64,000 nt of DNA. Source: Agapetus fuscipes. Taxonomy: Eukaryota; Arthropoda; Insecta; Trichoptera; Glossosomatidae. The translations under genes were made by a program, and so were the position numbers. The stretch is taken from NCBI GenBank assembly GCA_951799405.1, contig OX637337.1:13266347-13330346 (forward strand), read 5' to 3'. Positions 43,991 through 55,559 of this stretch are shown one piece after another. Below the pieces are notes generated by a model, which saw nothing but the letters and a program-made list of their open reading frames with translations, searched no databases and was not told the origin of the DNA. Position 1 is the first letter of the stretch; the number at the start of each line of letters is the position of its first letter.

Positions 43991-46270
43991 AATAATCTAT
44001 AATCTATAATCTAAGTTGCAAGGATATATTCATTCAAAGCTCTCAGATGTATGCCCACAAACAAACACGTGTAGTTCGCGCTTACAAATGCTGATTGTGT
44101 ACTTACAAATAAAATCCAAACCTCAAATGAACATAAGCCCTGCAACTCTTGCCGACATTCCCTGAAACAGGGGTGACATTGGCAAAGTGAACCATTTTTT
44201 ACAGTATGGGTGGTCAGCCTCATACCAACCTATAAGTCAAGGAATACGAGTAAAAAATAACATTTAAGTATAAGAAAACAACAAAACCTTAAAAATAAAT
44301 CTATACAAAAAAAGTAAAAAAAAAAAGAAATGTCTTATGCAAAAAATGTAGCAAGCCAATAAACCAACATTAAAAATCAGCATTGCAGATTAGCCGCCAC
44401 TTCTTCCTGTCCTTGCATACTTCTTTCATTTCATCCAGAGTCATAACTTTTTTCATACAAGTCCTCCTTTTATTATGACTCTGGATATCCCATTCATTCG
44501 CTATTTCAGAGATTTGATCCTTCCATACTTTTCTCGGTCTTCCTCTACCACGACATCCATCTATTCTAGCAACATATACTTTCTTCGTCAATCTTTCATC
44601 ACTCATTCTCTCCAAATGCCCGAACCATCTTAACATACTTCTTTTAATCTTCACTTTCACACTTTCCCTTACACCACATTCTTCTCTTACAAAATCATTC
44701 CTCACCCTGTCACTTCGTTTTTTCCCAATCATACTTCTTAGATAGTCCATTTCTACTGTATGGACTTTACTAATTTCCCTTTCACTCACCGTCCAGGCTT
44801 CACTTCCATACATCAAGGTTGGCACTAGTATACCACCGTGCACCGCCAATCTAACATTTTTTGAGAGATTTTGGTTCCTGGCGATGCAAGCGGTCGCACC
44901 CAGTACACACCTGCCTTTCATTATCCTTCTTTCAAATTCACCGGTCATTCTTCCATCTTTTTCAAACTTACTTCCCAGGTATACAAACTCATTTACGACA
45001 TCAACATTCATTCCATTAATTTTAAATTCATAATTCATATTTTCATCATCTCTTTCAAAAATCAATACTTTCGTCTTACTTGCATTCAACTTCAAATGGT
45101 TACCTAACAAAGCTTCATTCAATCTAGAGAGCATTGTTTGCAATTCTACTGCAGAATCAGATACAAGAACTGCATCATCTGCATACAGTAGAACACTCAC
45201 TTTGCTCTCTCCTATCATCAATCCACAATCATTAAGTCTAGCATCCCTGACACACTTGTCCATAACTATGTTAAATAGCCATGGACTCATCACACATCCT
45301 TGCCTCACACCCTTATACACTTCAAACCACTCACTATACTCACCATCAATACGGACACATGCCTTACTATTTTCATAGTTTGCATGCACCGCACCTAGGA
45401 GAGCCCCATTCACTCCGTATGCTTTCAAAACATCCCATAACATACCTCTGTCCACTGAGTCAAAAGCCTTTTCCAGATCTACAAAGGCCGTGAACAGCTT
45501 CCGCCTCATCGACAATTGTTTTTCAACAAGTTGTCGTAGAGTAAAAATCTGATCAACACAGCCTCTACCGGCCATAAAGCCGGACTGTATATCGGAAATC
45601 CTTTCACTAGTAGTCAGAATCACATTTTTTATAATCACCTTACAGAAGACTTTTCCTGGTATACTGAGTAGACTGATTGGTCTGAAGTTCTGACAGTCTT
45701 TTTTGTCCCCTTTACCTTTGTAAATGGGAACAATGACTGCCTTCCTCCAATCCATCGGTACTACTCCTGCATTTACACAAAGCTTACATAATTTGTACAT
45801 CCAATCTATCACACATTCACCTCCTGCTTTCAACATTTCACCATTTATACCATCAAACCCAGCAGACTTCCCATTCTTCAGACGTGAAATAGACACTTTC
45901 ATTTCTTCTTTCAAAATATTCAATTCATTCTCTTCATCTATCTGTTCATAAATTCTTCTTTCACCCTGACCAAAAATTTCTTGAAAATAGTTCTTCCATC
46001 TCTTGCATACTTCTTCATTCTCCCATACCATCTCACCGGCAGCACTTTTGACTCCTGGAGTGGTCAATGCAGAAGATTTATTTTTATCCGCATTGATCCA
46101 CCTCCAAAATTCCTTCTTACTGTCGGTGAAACTTCTGTTAATCCTTTCATCAATCTTTCTTTGTTCATTCATCTTGCTTTCATAAATTATAATCTTCGCC
46201 ATTCTCTTAGCTGTCTTATATTCGTCTTCTAGCTTTCTATCATTTCTATCATTCAGCCAATTTTCATAAC
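43991..46270 (-). mobile_element. RTE-like LINE, 5' truncated, with intact RT frame
   Basis: The element runs on the minus strand from about 46270 to a (TTATAGA)n terminus at 43991. The RT coding part ends at 44370 and the 3' UTR (44369-43991) contains the ~250-bp tail found across the window. The endonuclease domain is absent, so this copy arrived 5' truncated and cannot move by itself. Confidence 0.88.
44370..46202 (-). CDS. LINE reverse transcriptase (RTE-like), open frame
   Basis: 610 codons from ATG 46202 without a stop; the frame stays open upstream to about 46270 (KCYENWLNDRNDRKLEDEYK), so the true start is lost. RT core motifs in order: GKSAGFDGINGEML, FRPISLLSIPGKVF, FVDLEKAFDSVDR (motif A), GVRQGCVMSPWLF (motif B) and LLYADDAVLVSDS (motif C with the catalytic YADD). 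The C-terminal part ends with RWFGHLERM and CRGRGRPRKVW, typical of RTE-like LINEs. The enzyme reverse transcribes its own RNA at the target nick. The unbroken frame means a recent insertion, yet the lost endonuclease makes it non-autonomous. Another short RT fragment of the same family is at 51614-51750. Confidence 0.9.
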   Translation of the reverse strand: MAKIIIYESKMNEQRKIDERINRSFTDSKKEFWRWINADKNKSSALTTPGVKSAAGEMVWENEEVCKRWKNYFQEIFGQGERRIYEQIDEENELNILKEEMKVSISRLKNGKSAGFDGINGEMLKAGGECVIDWMYKLCKLCVNAGVVPMDWRKAVIVPIYKGKGDKKDCQNFRPISLLSIPGKVFCKVIIKNVILTTSERISDIQSGFMAGRGCVDQIFTLRQLVEKQLSMRRKLFTAFVDLEKAFDSVDRGMLWDVLKAYGVNGALLGAVHANYENSKACVRIDGEYSEWFEVYKGVRQGCVMSPWLFNIVMDKCVRDARLNDCGLMIGESKVSVLLYADDAVLVSDSAVELQTMLSRLNEALLGNHLKLNASKTKVLIFERDDENMNYEFKINGMNVDVVNEFVYLGSKFEKDGRMTGEFERRIMKGRCVLGATACIARNQNLSKNVRLAVHGGILVPTLMYGSEAWTVSEREISKVHTVEMDYLRSMIGKKRSDRVRNDFVREECGVRESVKVKIKRSMLRWFGHLERMSDERLTKKVYVARIDGCRGRGRPRKVWKDQISEIANEWDIQSHNKRRTCMKKVMTLDEMKEVCKDRKKWRLICNADF

Positions 46271-47690
46271 ACTTTATTAAAAAAATATAAAGTTAGAATC
46301 ATGATTGAAACAATTCAGCCAACTTCGTGGTGAACTGTCAAATGTAACGTTTTACAAGATGGCGCTGGTAGTTTTGATTTTCGCAGAGTTCATTACGATC
46401 TGTGTACATGGTAATGAATGATCTCCCAAAACAGCCACTTAACCTGCAAAGCAATACCTAAATCACACAAATGTTGTTTTTGTTGTTGTATATAAATGAA
46501 ATTTGGAAGGATGTTCTCCTTCCGAACTTTAAATTTGGAACTATACTTTGTGTTGAGAGTTGTCAATGTAAATTTTCATATTTATTTTATTTTATTAAGT
46601 AACTGTTTTTTTTTCAATAGAGGCTACATGTGTGACATAGACAAAAAATGTAACGTCACCAAATAGAATCGCCAGCAAGCAAGCTAACTAATATTTTATA
46701 ATTGATGAGCATGGATTTTAGTTACATAGACCTGTGTGAGAAATGTGAATCATTGAGGCAAGTTTATTTGACAAGTAAAAATCAATGCGGCTTGCTCTAC
46801 ATATATTTAAATGAGATTTATTTGAAAGGTGTACGTGTAGTCTATGGTTCTCTCAAAAATATCTGTCAAATGTAGGAGAAAGAGTCAGTGTTGTCAACAT
46901 GAGACTTTTCTCTGAATTTAGGAAATTAAGGTTTTTATATCCCACTGGGATATCAGTGAACCTGCCTCAAGTAATATTACATATTTCAAAACCTAGCATT
47001 TATTGATTAAGAAATAATAATTTTATTGTAAATAAAAGTACATAATATTTAGATGACTTCATGTAAAGAGACCAAGATGTGAAGTGCTTTCCATTGGATT
47101 TAAAATACTGCTCATTGGCAAAGGAATGTAGACATTTATCATAATTATTGAAAAATGAATTTAAAATACTGCTTTTTTTTTAAATCTTTTCAATGATATA
47201 AAAATATAAATACATATTTAGGAAAATACTTCTCCCATTTAATTTTTATTGAATTAAATCATGTTGTATGATTGTTTTTTGATGCTGCATTGTGTGCTGA
47301 GAAAGTGAATAATCCAAATTTTATGTTATTAAAAAAATAAGTAGATTTTAAATAAGGCGCAATCAAGTGTGGTTGTGATGCGCGCTTTTGTCTGTAATTT
47401 TGAGTATTGTACTTTTTGGTGTATTTTGTTGTATATTTGACATTTTTCTGGCAAGATTTGCATATATATATATACACCCCAAGGCATATAAGTAAATGTA
47501 ATATATAATCTGAGTACAAATGGTATAAAGTGTTGCTGGTTTGGTAGTTTGTACTGACAGAGGCGATAGGGACACACTGAAATCTTTTATGTATATTGAT
47601 GATGGGTTTTTTTAAATTGTGTCGATTTCATGAAATAAAATAAAATGCACAACCACCCCATGACAACTACTTTTATTTCATTACCTAGAG

Positions 47691-49346
47691 CAGTGGTCGG
47701 CAAACTTATTGGCCAAAGAGCCAAATTTGTACATTACAGTGATTCAAAAAAATTCTAAGAGCCAAATCTGTTTTTTAATTAAGTAAACGTTTATTATAAT
47801 TTAAGACTTTCATAAATTTGCGAGTACACTGAATAAAACTTGATTTCACACTTAATAAAGATTTATTCGTTATTAAGCAATAATATGAAAGAAAAGTATT
47901 CATAAATTTAAATCATGACAATGAATGACAAGCACGTAATGCGAACAATGTCCTTGCATCTCCTTGGAAAGTTTCAGTAAGTCAGGTTTGTATGTTGTTG
48001 TTTTTCATGAGGCTGACCCCCCGTGCTGTGAAAATCGGATCACTTTTGCCAATGCCACCCCGTTCAGGGAACGGCGGCAGGAGTTGCAAGGTTTATGTTC
48101 TTGTGAGGTTTTGCTTATTTGTATGCACACATGCAGAATGTGTAGGCGCGAACCTACATGTGCTTGTCTGTGGGCATGCATTTAATATGAGCCTTAAAGG
48201 TTAACATATCTTTGCAGCTTAGATTATAGATTATTATTATAGATTCCAGGTTCTCATCAATAAGACGACTTCTCAGTTTACTCTTGATAAAGTTCATGCT
48301 TGAAAAAGATTGTTCACATGAATATGTAGAACCAAAAAGGGAAAGAACAGCAAACGCGAGTTTTTTCAGCTGATCGTAAAAGTTAGGAATACTATTCCAG
48401 ATGTTGAAAATGATCATGTCTTCCTTCTCCAGGTATTTCAAAGCAGACCACTTGTGATGTGAACTAAGATCACATGTGTTCTTCTCCAATATTTCCAATC
48501 GATACAAAGACGTTGAAATTTAGATCTCCATATTTCCTTGTTTTTTTCAAAGTTACCAATGTCAATGCCAAAAGGAGAAAATTTCAACTCAGTTATCGTA
48601 GCATTAAGAGGATTTTTGACGAATGCTAAGGTCGCTCTACTGTTTTTAAACTCCTGAAACCTGCTGATAAATGATTCCCTCATATTTAAAATTGTTGTTA
48701 TGAAATGGTGTTTGTCAATAGAGGTATTATTTTCTTGGCGATGCTTCAGCAGGCTTGGAAAGTGAAACAATGTTTCCCTTTCAAAATCTTCTGCAAAAAG
48801 GGATAATTTGTTTTCGAATTAAATGACTTCTTAGCATAAAAAAAATTGTGTTTCCTTTCCGTTGTAGTTTACAGTTAAGCTGATTTAGATGAGACGTAAC
48901 GTCTACCATGAAATGGAAGTTTTGGATCCACTGATTGTCTGTAAGTTCTGGATAGTGAATACTCTTCTCAAGGAGAAATACTTCAATTTCTGGCAATAGG
49001 GACGCGAAACGTTTCCTCTTGATAACCATCGAACCTTGTTATGAAGCAGAATATCAGCGTACTCACTCTCCATTTCAACTAAAAATTCTTTGAATTGATG
49101 ATGATTAAGTGCTTTAGCTACAATAGAGTTGATAATCGTAATCACGAATCCCATAACTTTATAATTTTTTCCGGTAACGTCTGCGCACAAAGCGCTTCTT
49201 GGTGAATAATGCAATGATAAGCCAAAATCTCGTGATCAATTTTTTGTGGGAGTATTCCTTCGGCGCGATGCGCCTGCCCGAGTCCGTGGATATTTGTGCC
49301 AGAGCCGCACTCAAGGAGCCAAAGAGCCGCACTTTGCCGACTCCTG
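47691..49346 (-). mobile_element. hAT element with decayed transposase
   Basis: Left end CAGTGGTCGGCAAAC and right end complement CAGGAGTCGGCAAAG, flanked on both sides by ACCTAGAG (47683-47690 and 49347-49354). Subterminal 'aagagcc' motifs occur at both ends. A decayed transposase fills 48240-49214, and an RTE tail copy (48005-48237, plus) is nested inside. Confidence 0.93.
48240..49214 (-). pseudogene. hAT transposase remnant (zf-BED/GTF2IRD2-like)
   Basis: Minus-strand pieces in different frames keep the order of a hAT transposase: FLVEMESEYADILLHNKVRW and LSRG, then FEKNKEIWRSKF, and the C-terminal dimerisation domain GSTYSCEQSFSSMNFIKSKL. Frameshifts between about 49030, 48780 and 48510 break it into four pieces. 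The motif style is that of Charlie-like elements, from which vertebrate GTF2IRD2 and ZBED5-type genes derive. The N-terminal part is missing. Confidence 0.85.
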
Positions 49347-49369
49347 ACCTAGAGTAATACAAATGCCTA

Positions 49370-49530
49370 ACACTCTCAGCACTACAAGGCCGTAGAAGAC
49401 CAAAAATGTGATGGATGGACGGTGTCAATGCAGATGCACCCATGGAAGAGCTGAAGAGGAAAGGTGATGGACAGACGAGAGTGAAGGAGAATCCTGGCCA
49501 AGGCCCTGACCCAGGGCTTTCGAGCTCATG
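49370..49530 (+). pseudogene. LINE RT C-terminal fragment
   Basis: The sequence translates with breaks to RRRPKM.WMDGVNADAP and KRKGDGQTRVKENPGQ, a decayed version of the GRPK.RW.DGVNED tail common in LINE reverse transcriptases. It is immediately outside the hAT right end. Confidence 0.45.
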
Positions 49531-50434
49531 ATGAGTACAAATATGTATTTTGTGAGTTCGGAATGATACAATTGTTTTTTTCAATTCTTGTACATTACTC
49601 TTCTTTCCACAATCATTGCAACCAAATAAATTATGCTACTGAAACCAAAGCCACTTGTAACTCAAGAATATATGTGTCTGGCAATGGAAATATAAATATA
49701 TAAGTATTTGACATTCAAGGTGATGAATTAGAGATGATTAGAGGTACGGAATTTTCGCAAATAAAAAAACAAATTTTCGCATTTATTTTTTATTGAAAAC
49801 TAGCTGACCCGGCAGATTTTATCCTGCCTTTATTTTTATAAATGAGATTCAATAGTTTTGTGGATTTGTAAATTTGGGAATGGCTGTTCTTCAGAAAATG
49901 GAAAAGATGAGCGAAGAAATCTTATTTTGAAGTGATCATTGTAACTATTATAGTGAGACGGCATCGCCCAATAACTTAAAACAATTGAGCGTGCATATTT
50001 TCATGGGCATTATATCAAATGAAATTGGGCTCATTTAAAGATATTGAAGTACTATGGATTGCAGTTATGAAAGATGTTGTAGCCTTTTAAATTTCAGGAG
50101 GTGTATACTGTATATGAAAGTTTTATATATTTTGTCATTTTCACACTGTAATTGGTATTTCAAGCATAATTTCATAGCTTAATACCAATAAAAGAATGCT
50201 GTCATTCTATTGGGCAGAAGGAAACGTTTTCTGTATACATCTCAAAAATAATCAAATTATCATTTATAGGTTTTAAATGATGCTTTAAATAAAGCTAGTT
50301 GCAATCGTTGATGTACAGTGTATGTATACATATTGATTGATATTAGACGAAGTAAAATCAATAAGATAATTTAGGGTAGATCATTGTCCATATATATTAT
50401 TGTTTATTGATTTTAAAAACATAATTTATTATGT

Positions 50435-51550
50435 ATGTTCCTTGACTTATAGGTTGGTTTGCGGCTGACCACCCATGCTGCAGAAAATGATTCACTTTGC
50501 CAATGGCACACCTGTTTTAGGGAAGGTCGGCAAGAGTTGTGGGGCTTATGTTTATTTCGGATTAGGTTTTTATATTGTAGGTCCACATGCGGCATGTGTT
50601 AGTGTGAAATTAAGCATGTCTGCTTGTGGGAATGCATTCAATGTGAATCTCAAATGATACATATATTTGCAACTTAGATTTAGATCATTGTGTTTATGCT
50701 CCTTAACTTATAGGTTGGTATGCGGCTGACCACTCATGCTGTAGAAAATGGTTCACTTTGCCAATATCACTCCTGTTTCAGGAAAGGTCGGCCAGAGTTG
50801 CAGGGTGTTTGTTTATTTGAGATTTGGGTTTTAATATTGTAGGTTCACATGTGGCATGTGCAAGCGCGAACTTATACATGTGTGCTTTTGAGAATGCATA
50901 TTTTGTGAATCCCCAATACCTTTGCAACTTAGATTCGGAAAAAATGTAATCCTTTTTTCACAATTTATTGATAATACAAACTTCATATTTTCTTAATTTT
51001 GTTCATTTTAGCTTTGATTTGTTACCTTGTATGAACGATTCGAGCTCAAGTTTGCACATAGAAAGTTGAATATTAAGTAAGAAGATCGAGCATGTAGTAA
51101 AACTTGGTTCACTTTTGCCAATGCCCCCCTGGTTTTAGCGAAAGTGGCAGGAGTTTCAAAGTTTATGTACACATGCAGCATGTGTAAGCATGTACTTACA
51201 AGGTGCTTACTTTTGGGCATGTATTTAATATGAGTCTAAAATGACAATATATCTTTGTAACTTAGATTATGTTTTGAAATGTAATTTGTCGTGTATGTTC
51301 CTTGACTTATAGGCTGGTATGCGGCTGCCACTCATGCTGTAAAAATGGTTCACTTTGCCAATGTCACCCCTGTTTTAGGGAAGGATGGCAAGAGTTGCAG
51401 GGTGTATGCCCATTTGAAATTTGGTTTTTATGTTGTAGGTTCACATGAGGCATGTGCAAGCGCGAACTTTACGTGTCTGGTTGTGAGAATGCATGTAATG
51501 TGAATCTCCAATGTAACATATCTTTGCAACTTAGATTAGATTAGATTAGA
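50435..51550 (+). repeat. Head-to-tail run of four RTE tail copies
   Basis: Copies at about 50435-50690, 50695-50940, 51090-51275 and 51295-51550, all on the plus strand. Three start near 'cttgacttataggttgg' or 'ccttaacttataggttgg', and each ends 'tttgcaacttagatt' or close to it. They differ from one another, so they are not a recent amplification. Confidence 0.8.
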
Positions 51551-51613
51551 CGGATCTAAGAAATGTTGAAAGTGCCACCATATGTTTTTATGCAACTTAG
51601 ATACTTTACTTTT

Positions 51614-52105
51614 CGAAATAGCGAGTGAATGGGATATCCAGAGTCATAATAAAAGGAGAGCTTGTATGAAAAAGGTTATGACTCTGGATGAAATGAAAGA
51701 AGTATGCAAGGACAGGAAGAAGTGGCGGCTAATCTGCAATGCTGATTTGTAATGTTGGTTTTTTAGTTTGCTACATTTTTTGCATAAGAAATTTTTGACT
51801 TTTTTTGTATAGATTTATTTTTAAGGTTTTGTTGTTTCTTTTGTAAACTTAAATGTCATTTATTACTCGTATTCCTTGACTTATAGGTTGGTATGAGGCT
51901 GACCACCCATACTGTAAAAAATGGTTCACTTTGCAATTCCCTGTTTCAGGGAATGTCGGCAGGAGTTGCAGGGCTTATGTTCATTTGAGTTTGGATTTTA
52001 TTTGTAAGTACACAATCAGCATTTGTAAGCGCGAACTACACGTGTTTGTTTGTGGGCATACATCTGAGAGCTTTAAATGAATATATCCTTGCAACTTAGA
52101 TTATT
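51614..52105 (+). pseudogene. RTE LINE copy with end of RT and 3' UTR
   Basis: Starts within the final RT codons (EWDIQSHNK-like region, 'gaatgggatatccagagtca') and reads TLDEMKEVCKDRKKWRLICN before the stop. It then runs through the same UTR and tail as the copy at 43991-46270. A further diverged tail (52110-52345) follows in the same orientation. The reading frame has a small deletion in the tail ('ttgcaattccctgtt'). Confidence 0.88.
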
Positions 52106-52440
52106 GATTTATTGAGATTATAAGTCCTCGACTTGTAAGTTGGTGTACAAATTATTGTTTCACTTCTGCCTGTTTTAAGTAAAGTCAGCATAAATTGCAC
52201 CGTTGTTATTTGGGATTTGCAGTTGGATCTTATTTTGAAAATATACATGCATTATGTGTATGCACAAACTAACATGTGTTTCCTTTTGGGCATCCATTCA
52301 ATATGAACCTTAAATGTGTGCATATATTTGTAACTGAGATTAAAGACTTATTTATTTAACCTTGAACGTTTTCATGACTTTGACAGTTGAAAAGCTAAAT
52401 TCCAATTTTTAAAAAAGAGTTCTGTTTGGTAAAGGCTGTT

Positions 52441-53233
52441 CTGTAACTGTAACTGTAACTCTGTCGCCATTCCGCTAGGGGTGGCCAGAGCCTCTGCAGA
52501 GTTGCCTACATTTTTTCCTATCCTGACATACCTCTTTCAATTCCTTCATATCCATCACCTTTTTCATGCATTTTCTTCTTTTACGCTCACTTTGTATATC
52601 CCATTCTTTCACAATCTCCTCAATCTGATCACTCCATAATTTTCTCGGTCGTCCCTTCCCTCTTTTTCCTTTCACACTTTCTTTGTATACACACTTTGTC
52701 AGTCTATCATCTTTCATTCTTTCCACATGCCCAAACCATCTCATCACATTCTTTTGTACTTTAACTTTCACATCCTCTTTCAAATTACATTCTTTTTTTA
52801 CCCATTCATTCCTAACTCTATCCCTCAAAGTTTTTCCTGTCATACTTCTCAAATGCTTCATTTCCACCGTACATACTTTACTCATTTCGCTATCATTCAC
52901 TGTCCATGCTTCACTTCCATACATCAAAGTCGGTAACAATATGCCATTGTGTACCGCCATTCTCAGATCCATCGTCAATCGCTTGTTCTTTGCTATTCTT
53001 CCTATTGCACCGACCACTTGCTTTCCCTTCCACACCCTATTCTCAAGTTCTCTTGTCATCTTTCCATTCTTTTCAAACATACTTCCCAAGTATCTAAATT
53101 CATCCACAATTTCAACTTTCGTACCATTCAACATGAACGTGCATTCTTCAGTTTCATCCCTTCTGTCAAAAATCAGTACTTTCGTCTTACTTGCATTAAT
53201 TTTCAACTTGCTTGCACACAGAGCATGGTTCAA
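52441..53233 (-). pseudogene. Second RTE-like LINE subfamily, RT C-terminal part
   Basis: An open minus-strand frame of 252 codons (53233-52475) reads LKINASKTKVLIFDRR, FRYLGSMFEKNGKM, NGILLPTLMYGSEAW, RWFGHVERM and GKRGKGRPRKLW. These are homologous to residues about 370-600 of the RT at 44370-46202 but clearly diverged. The element ends in (ACAGTT)n at 52441-52460, a different microsatellite from the TTAGA/TTATAGA tails. It is 5' truncated: the polymerase core is missing. Confidence 0.88.
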
Positions 53234-53590
53234 ACTTTTGATGAATAAAATCTTTTATTCCATTTTCAAATTTTGTACCTACCAGTTTATTTTATTAATT
53301 TGATTTTGTTTAACCTCTTACAATATTTCAAACCGAACACATTTAATGAAATTTGAATATGGAACAAATATCTGTCAATTAGATGAAGTTGGAAATGATC
53401 AATTCCCATATAAAAACGACGTTCAGCATTTCACAAATTTAAACATGTTCTGCGTTATTTTATCAACTTTTTTGTACGCTATAACCCTTCCCAGATTACG
53501 TACTTTATTCTGAAACGAAAGACAGCCAAAACCGTTTAGTCCTTCACCATTTTATCGCATTACCAACGAACGCTTTTTTGGTTTTATAGT

Positions 53591-55559
53591 ATATATATAT
53601 ACTAGCAGACCAAACCGCGCTCTCGCACGGTTGGCTGCTAGGCCCTCCGGGCAGGTTTTAGTCTGGCTTCGCCATAATTTTTTGCCCAAATTATGTTCTT
53701 TATTTGATTATTTCATTGAATGCTTCAAGATATAATTTAATAAATTTTGTGATAAAAAGGTAATTGAATTCTTTTCATGTTCCGAATATCTTTAATCCAC
53801 GAAAGACGAATTTAAGTTAAATACTCGTCCTGTACTATACCTATACCTGTAAATGCCTGCCTACTCGTGCTGCGCACGATTACGGCATTTTAGTTTGAAG
53901 TCCGGCTTCACCAGCACACTTTACCCCTGCTCTGATTTTTAAAAGATCCATGAGAACTGACCAACAACAACAACAAAAAGTGGACAATTTTATGGTAAAA
54001 TCCCAGGCCTGATCGTACTACTTCCTATTGTTGTGCAGGTGCTGAAGTCTTTATCCTGCTTTTTATTTCTGCTCTTTATTTTTCTGGTGATGGTTTATAA
54101 TGATGCTCTTCCCGTTGATTATCATTTAAGTGTATAACTTGTCTTTTTCGTTTTGCTGTACGGCATTGTTTTGCTGGTACTGGTGCTTTTGTTTTTAGAT
54201 AGTTCCAGCTGCTCTTATTGTCATGAAATGTCTTCAAACTGCTCGTCCTGCTCTGAATTATCTTTTGATATCTTAAAACTGCTTGTGATACTTTTCACGA
54301 TATTTTAGTGTTTGATACTGCTTGGTACCTGAAGATACCTTAAAATGCCTAAACTCACAATCTACAAAAAATCTAAGTATAGGAAAACGTTTGACCCATT
54401 GACAGAACTCTTAGAAAAAAATGACTTTTGAAAATTAAAAAAAAAAGATTCAGTTTTTTTTGTTCTTTTATATATAAGACACTTTGTGTGAAATTTTACT
54501 TTTTAAATATTTGTTCAAAGAAATTTGCCGTAGAAAAAAAGTTTCTTCCAACATTTATGGGATGTACTAAAATGCATTTTAAATTTGAGTATGAAGCCTA
54601 TAAACTTAAAATGGCCGCCTACAGAGCAATGTATTTTTTTATTTGGTATCGCAAGTATGCAAAATATACACTTGGCGTGATTGTCCCATTACATATCTTT
54701 ATACTTTGCAAAATTAAAATTGTAAATGTAGAATCAAAATAGTTTATTTTTTTACTTATAAATTTGACTTTTTTGTGAAAATCAGGTTTTTCAAAATTTT
54801 GTTCGAAAAAATTTGTCATTGAAAAAAGTTTTCTTTCAAAAAATGTTGACATTAACAAAACAAACTTAATCATCGCGAATAAACCTTCAGAATTATAAAA
54901 TAAACGGCAGGAGAATGTTAAATATTGAAAATGAAAATGAAATATTGAAAAAGAAACCAAAAAAAATGTATCGCAGCTACTCTTCCTTAATCCTTCATGG
55001 ATTTTGTTTAAATTTTGAAAATATTCAAGTCTATTTATGTTCAGGTGGCATGCTTAATTTCAATGTTCCAACTTTATTCATATGCCAGTTGTGCCACCTG
55101 AAAGTTATTATTTTTAATTTTTTTCTATGTAGGTATTTACAAATTTTGTTTGAAGAATTTACTTTTTGCGAAAAAGTTTCTTCCAAAAGTTGTTAAAATT
55201 ACTAAGAGACATGACTGTTTCGAATATCAAGCCTGTAAATTTAAAATGGCCGCCAGCGGCAAGATTTCAATTTTCAGTCTGTATGGCAGGTATGCGAAAT
55301 ATGCACGTGACGTCATCCGGACCCTGACAGTTGTTTAGCTACTAACATTTTATGGGGGTGTGCAAAATTTCAGCATCGTGCTGCGAACGGTCTGGGCGCC
55401 TATAATGGTACAAATATACAAACAAACAAACAAACACCAAAAATTCTGGAATCGAGCGTTAGTTCAGTTTGTCAATAGAAACACTTGTTAGAAAAACATT
55501 TTTGCAAATTCGAAAAAAACAGACGCAAATACCCCCAAGAATTTTATATATAAGAAAGA
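53591..55559. repeat. ACTAGC...TATATATAAG interspersed element
   Basis: It starts '(ta)n ctagcagaccaaaccgcg' and ends 'ttttatatataagaaag'. It is non-coding. Two internal blocks resemble each other (about 54545-54700 and 55190-55330, sharing 'aaaatggccgcc' and 'tatgcgaaata'-like text), so it contains an internal duplication. A shorter relative begins at 49799. The class is unknown to me. Confidence 0.45.
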
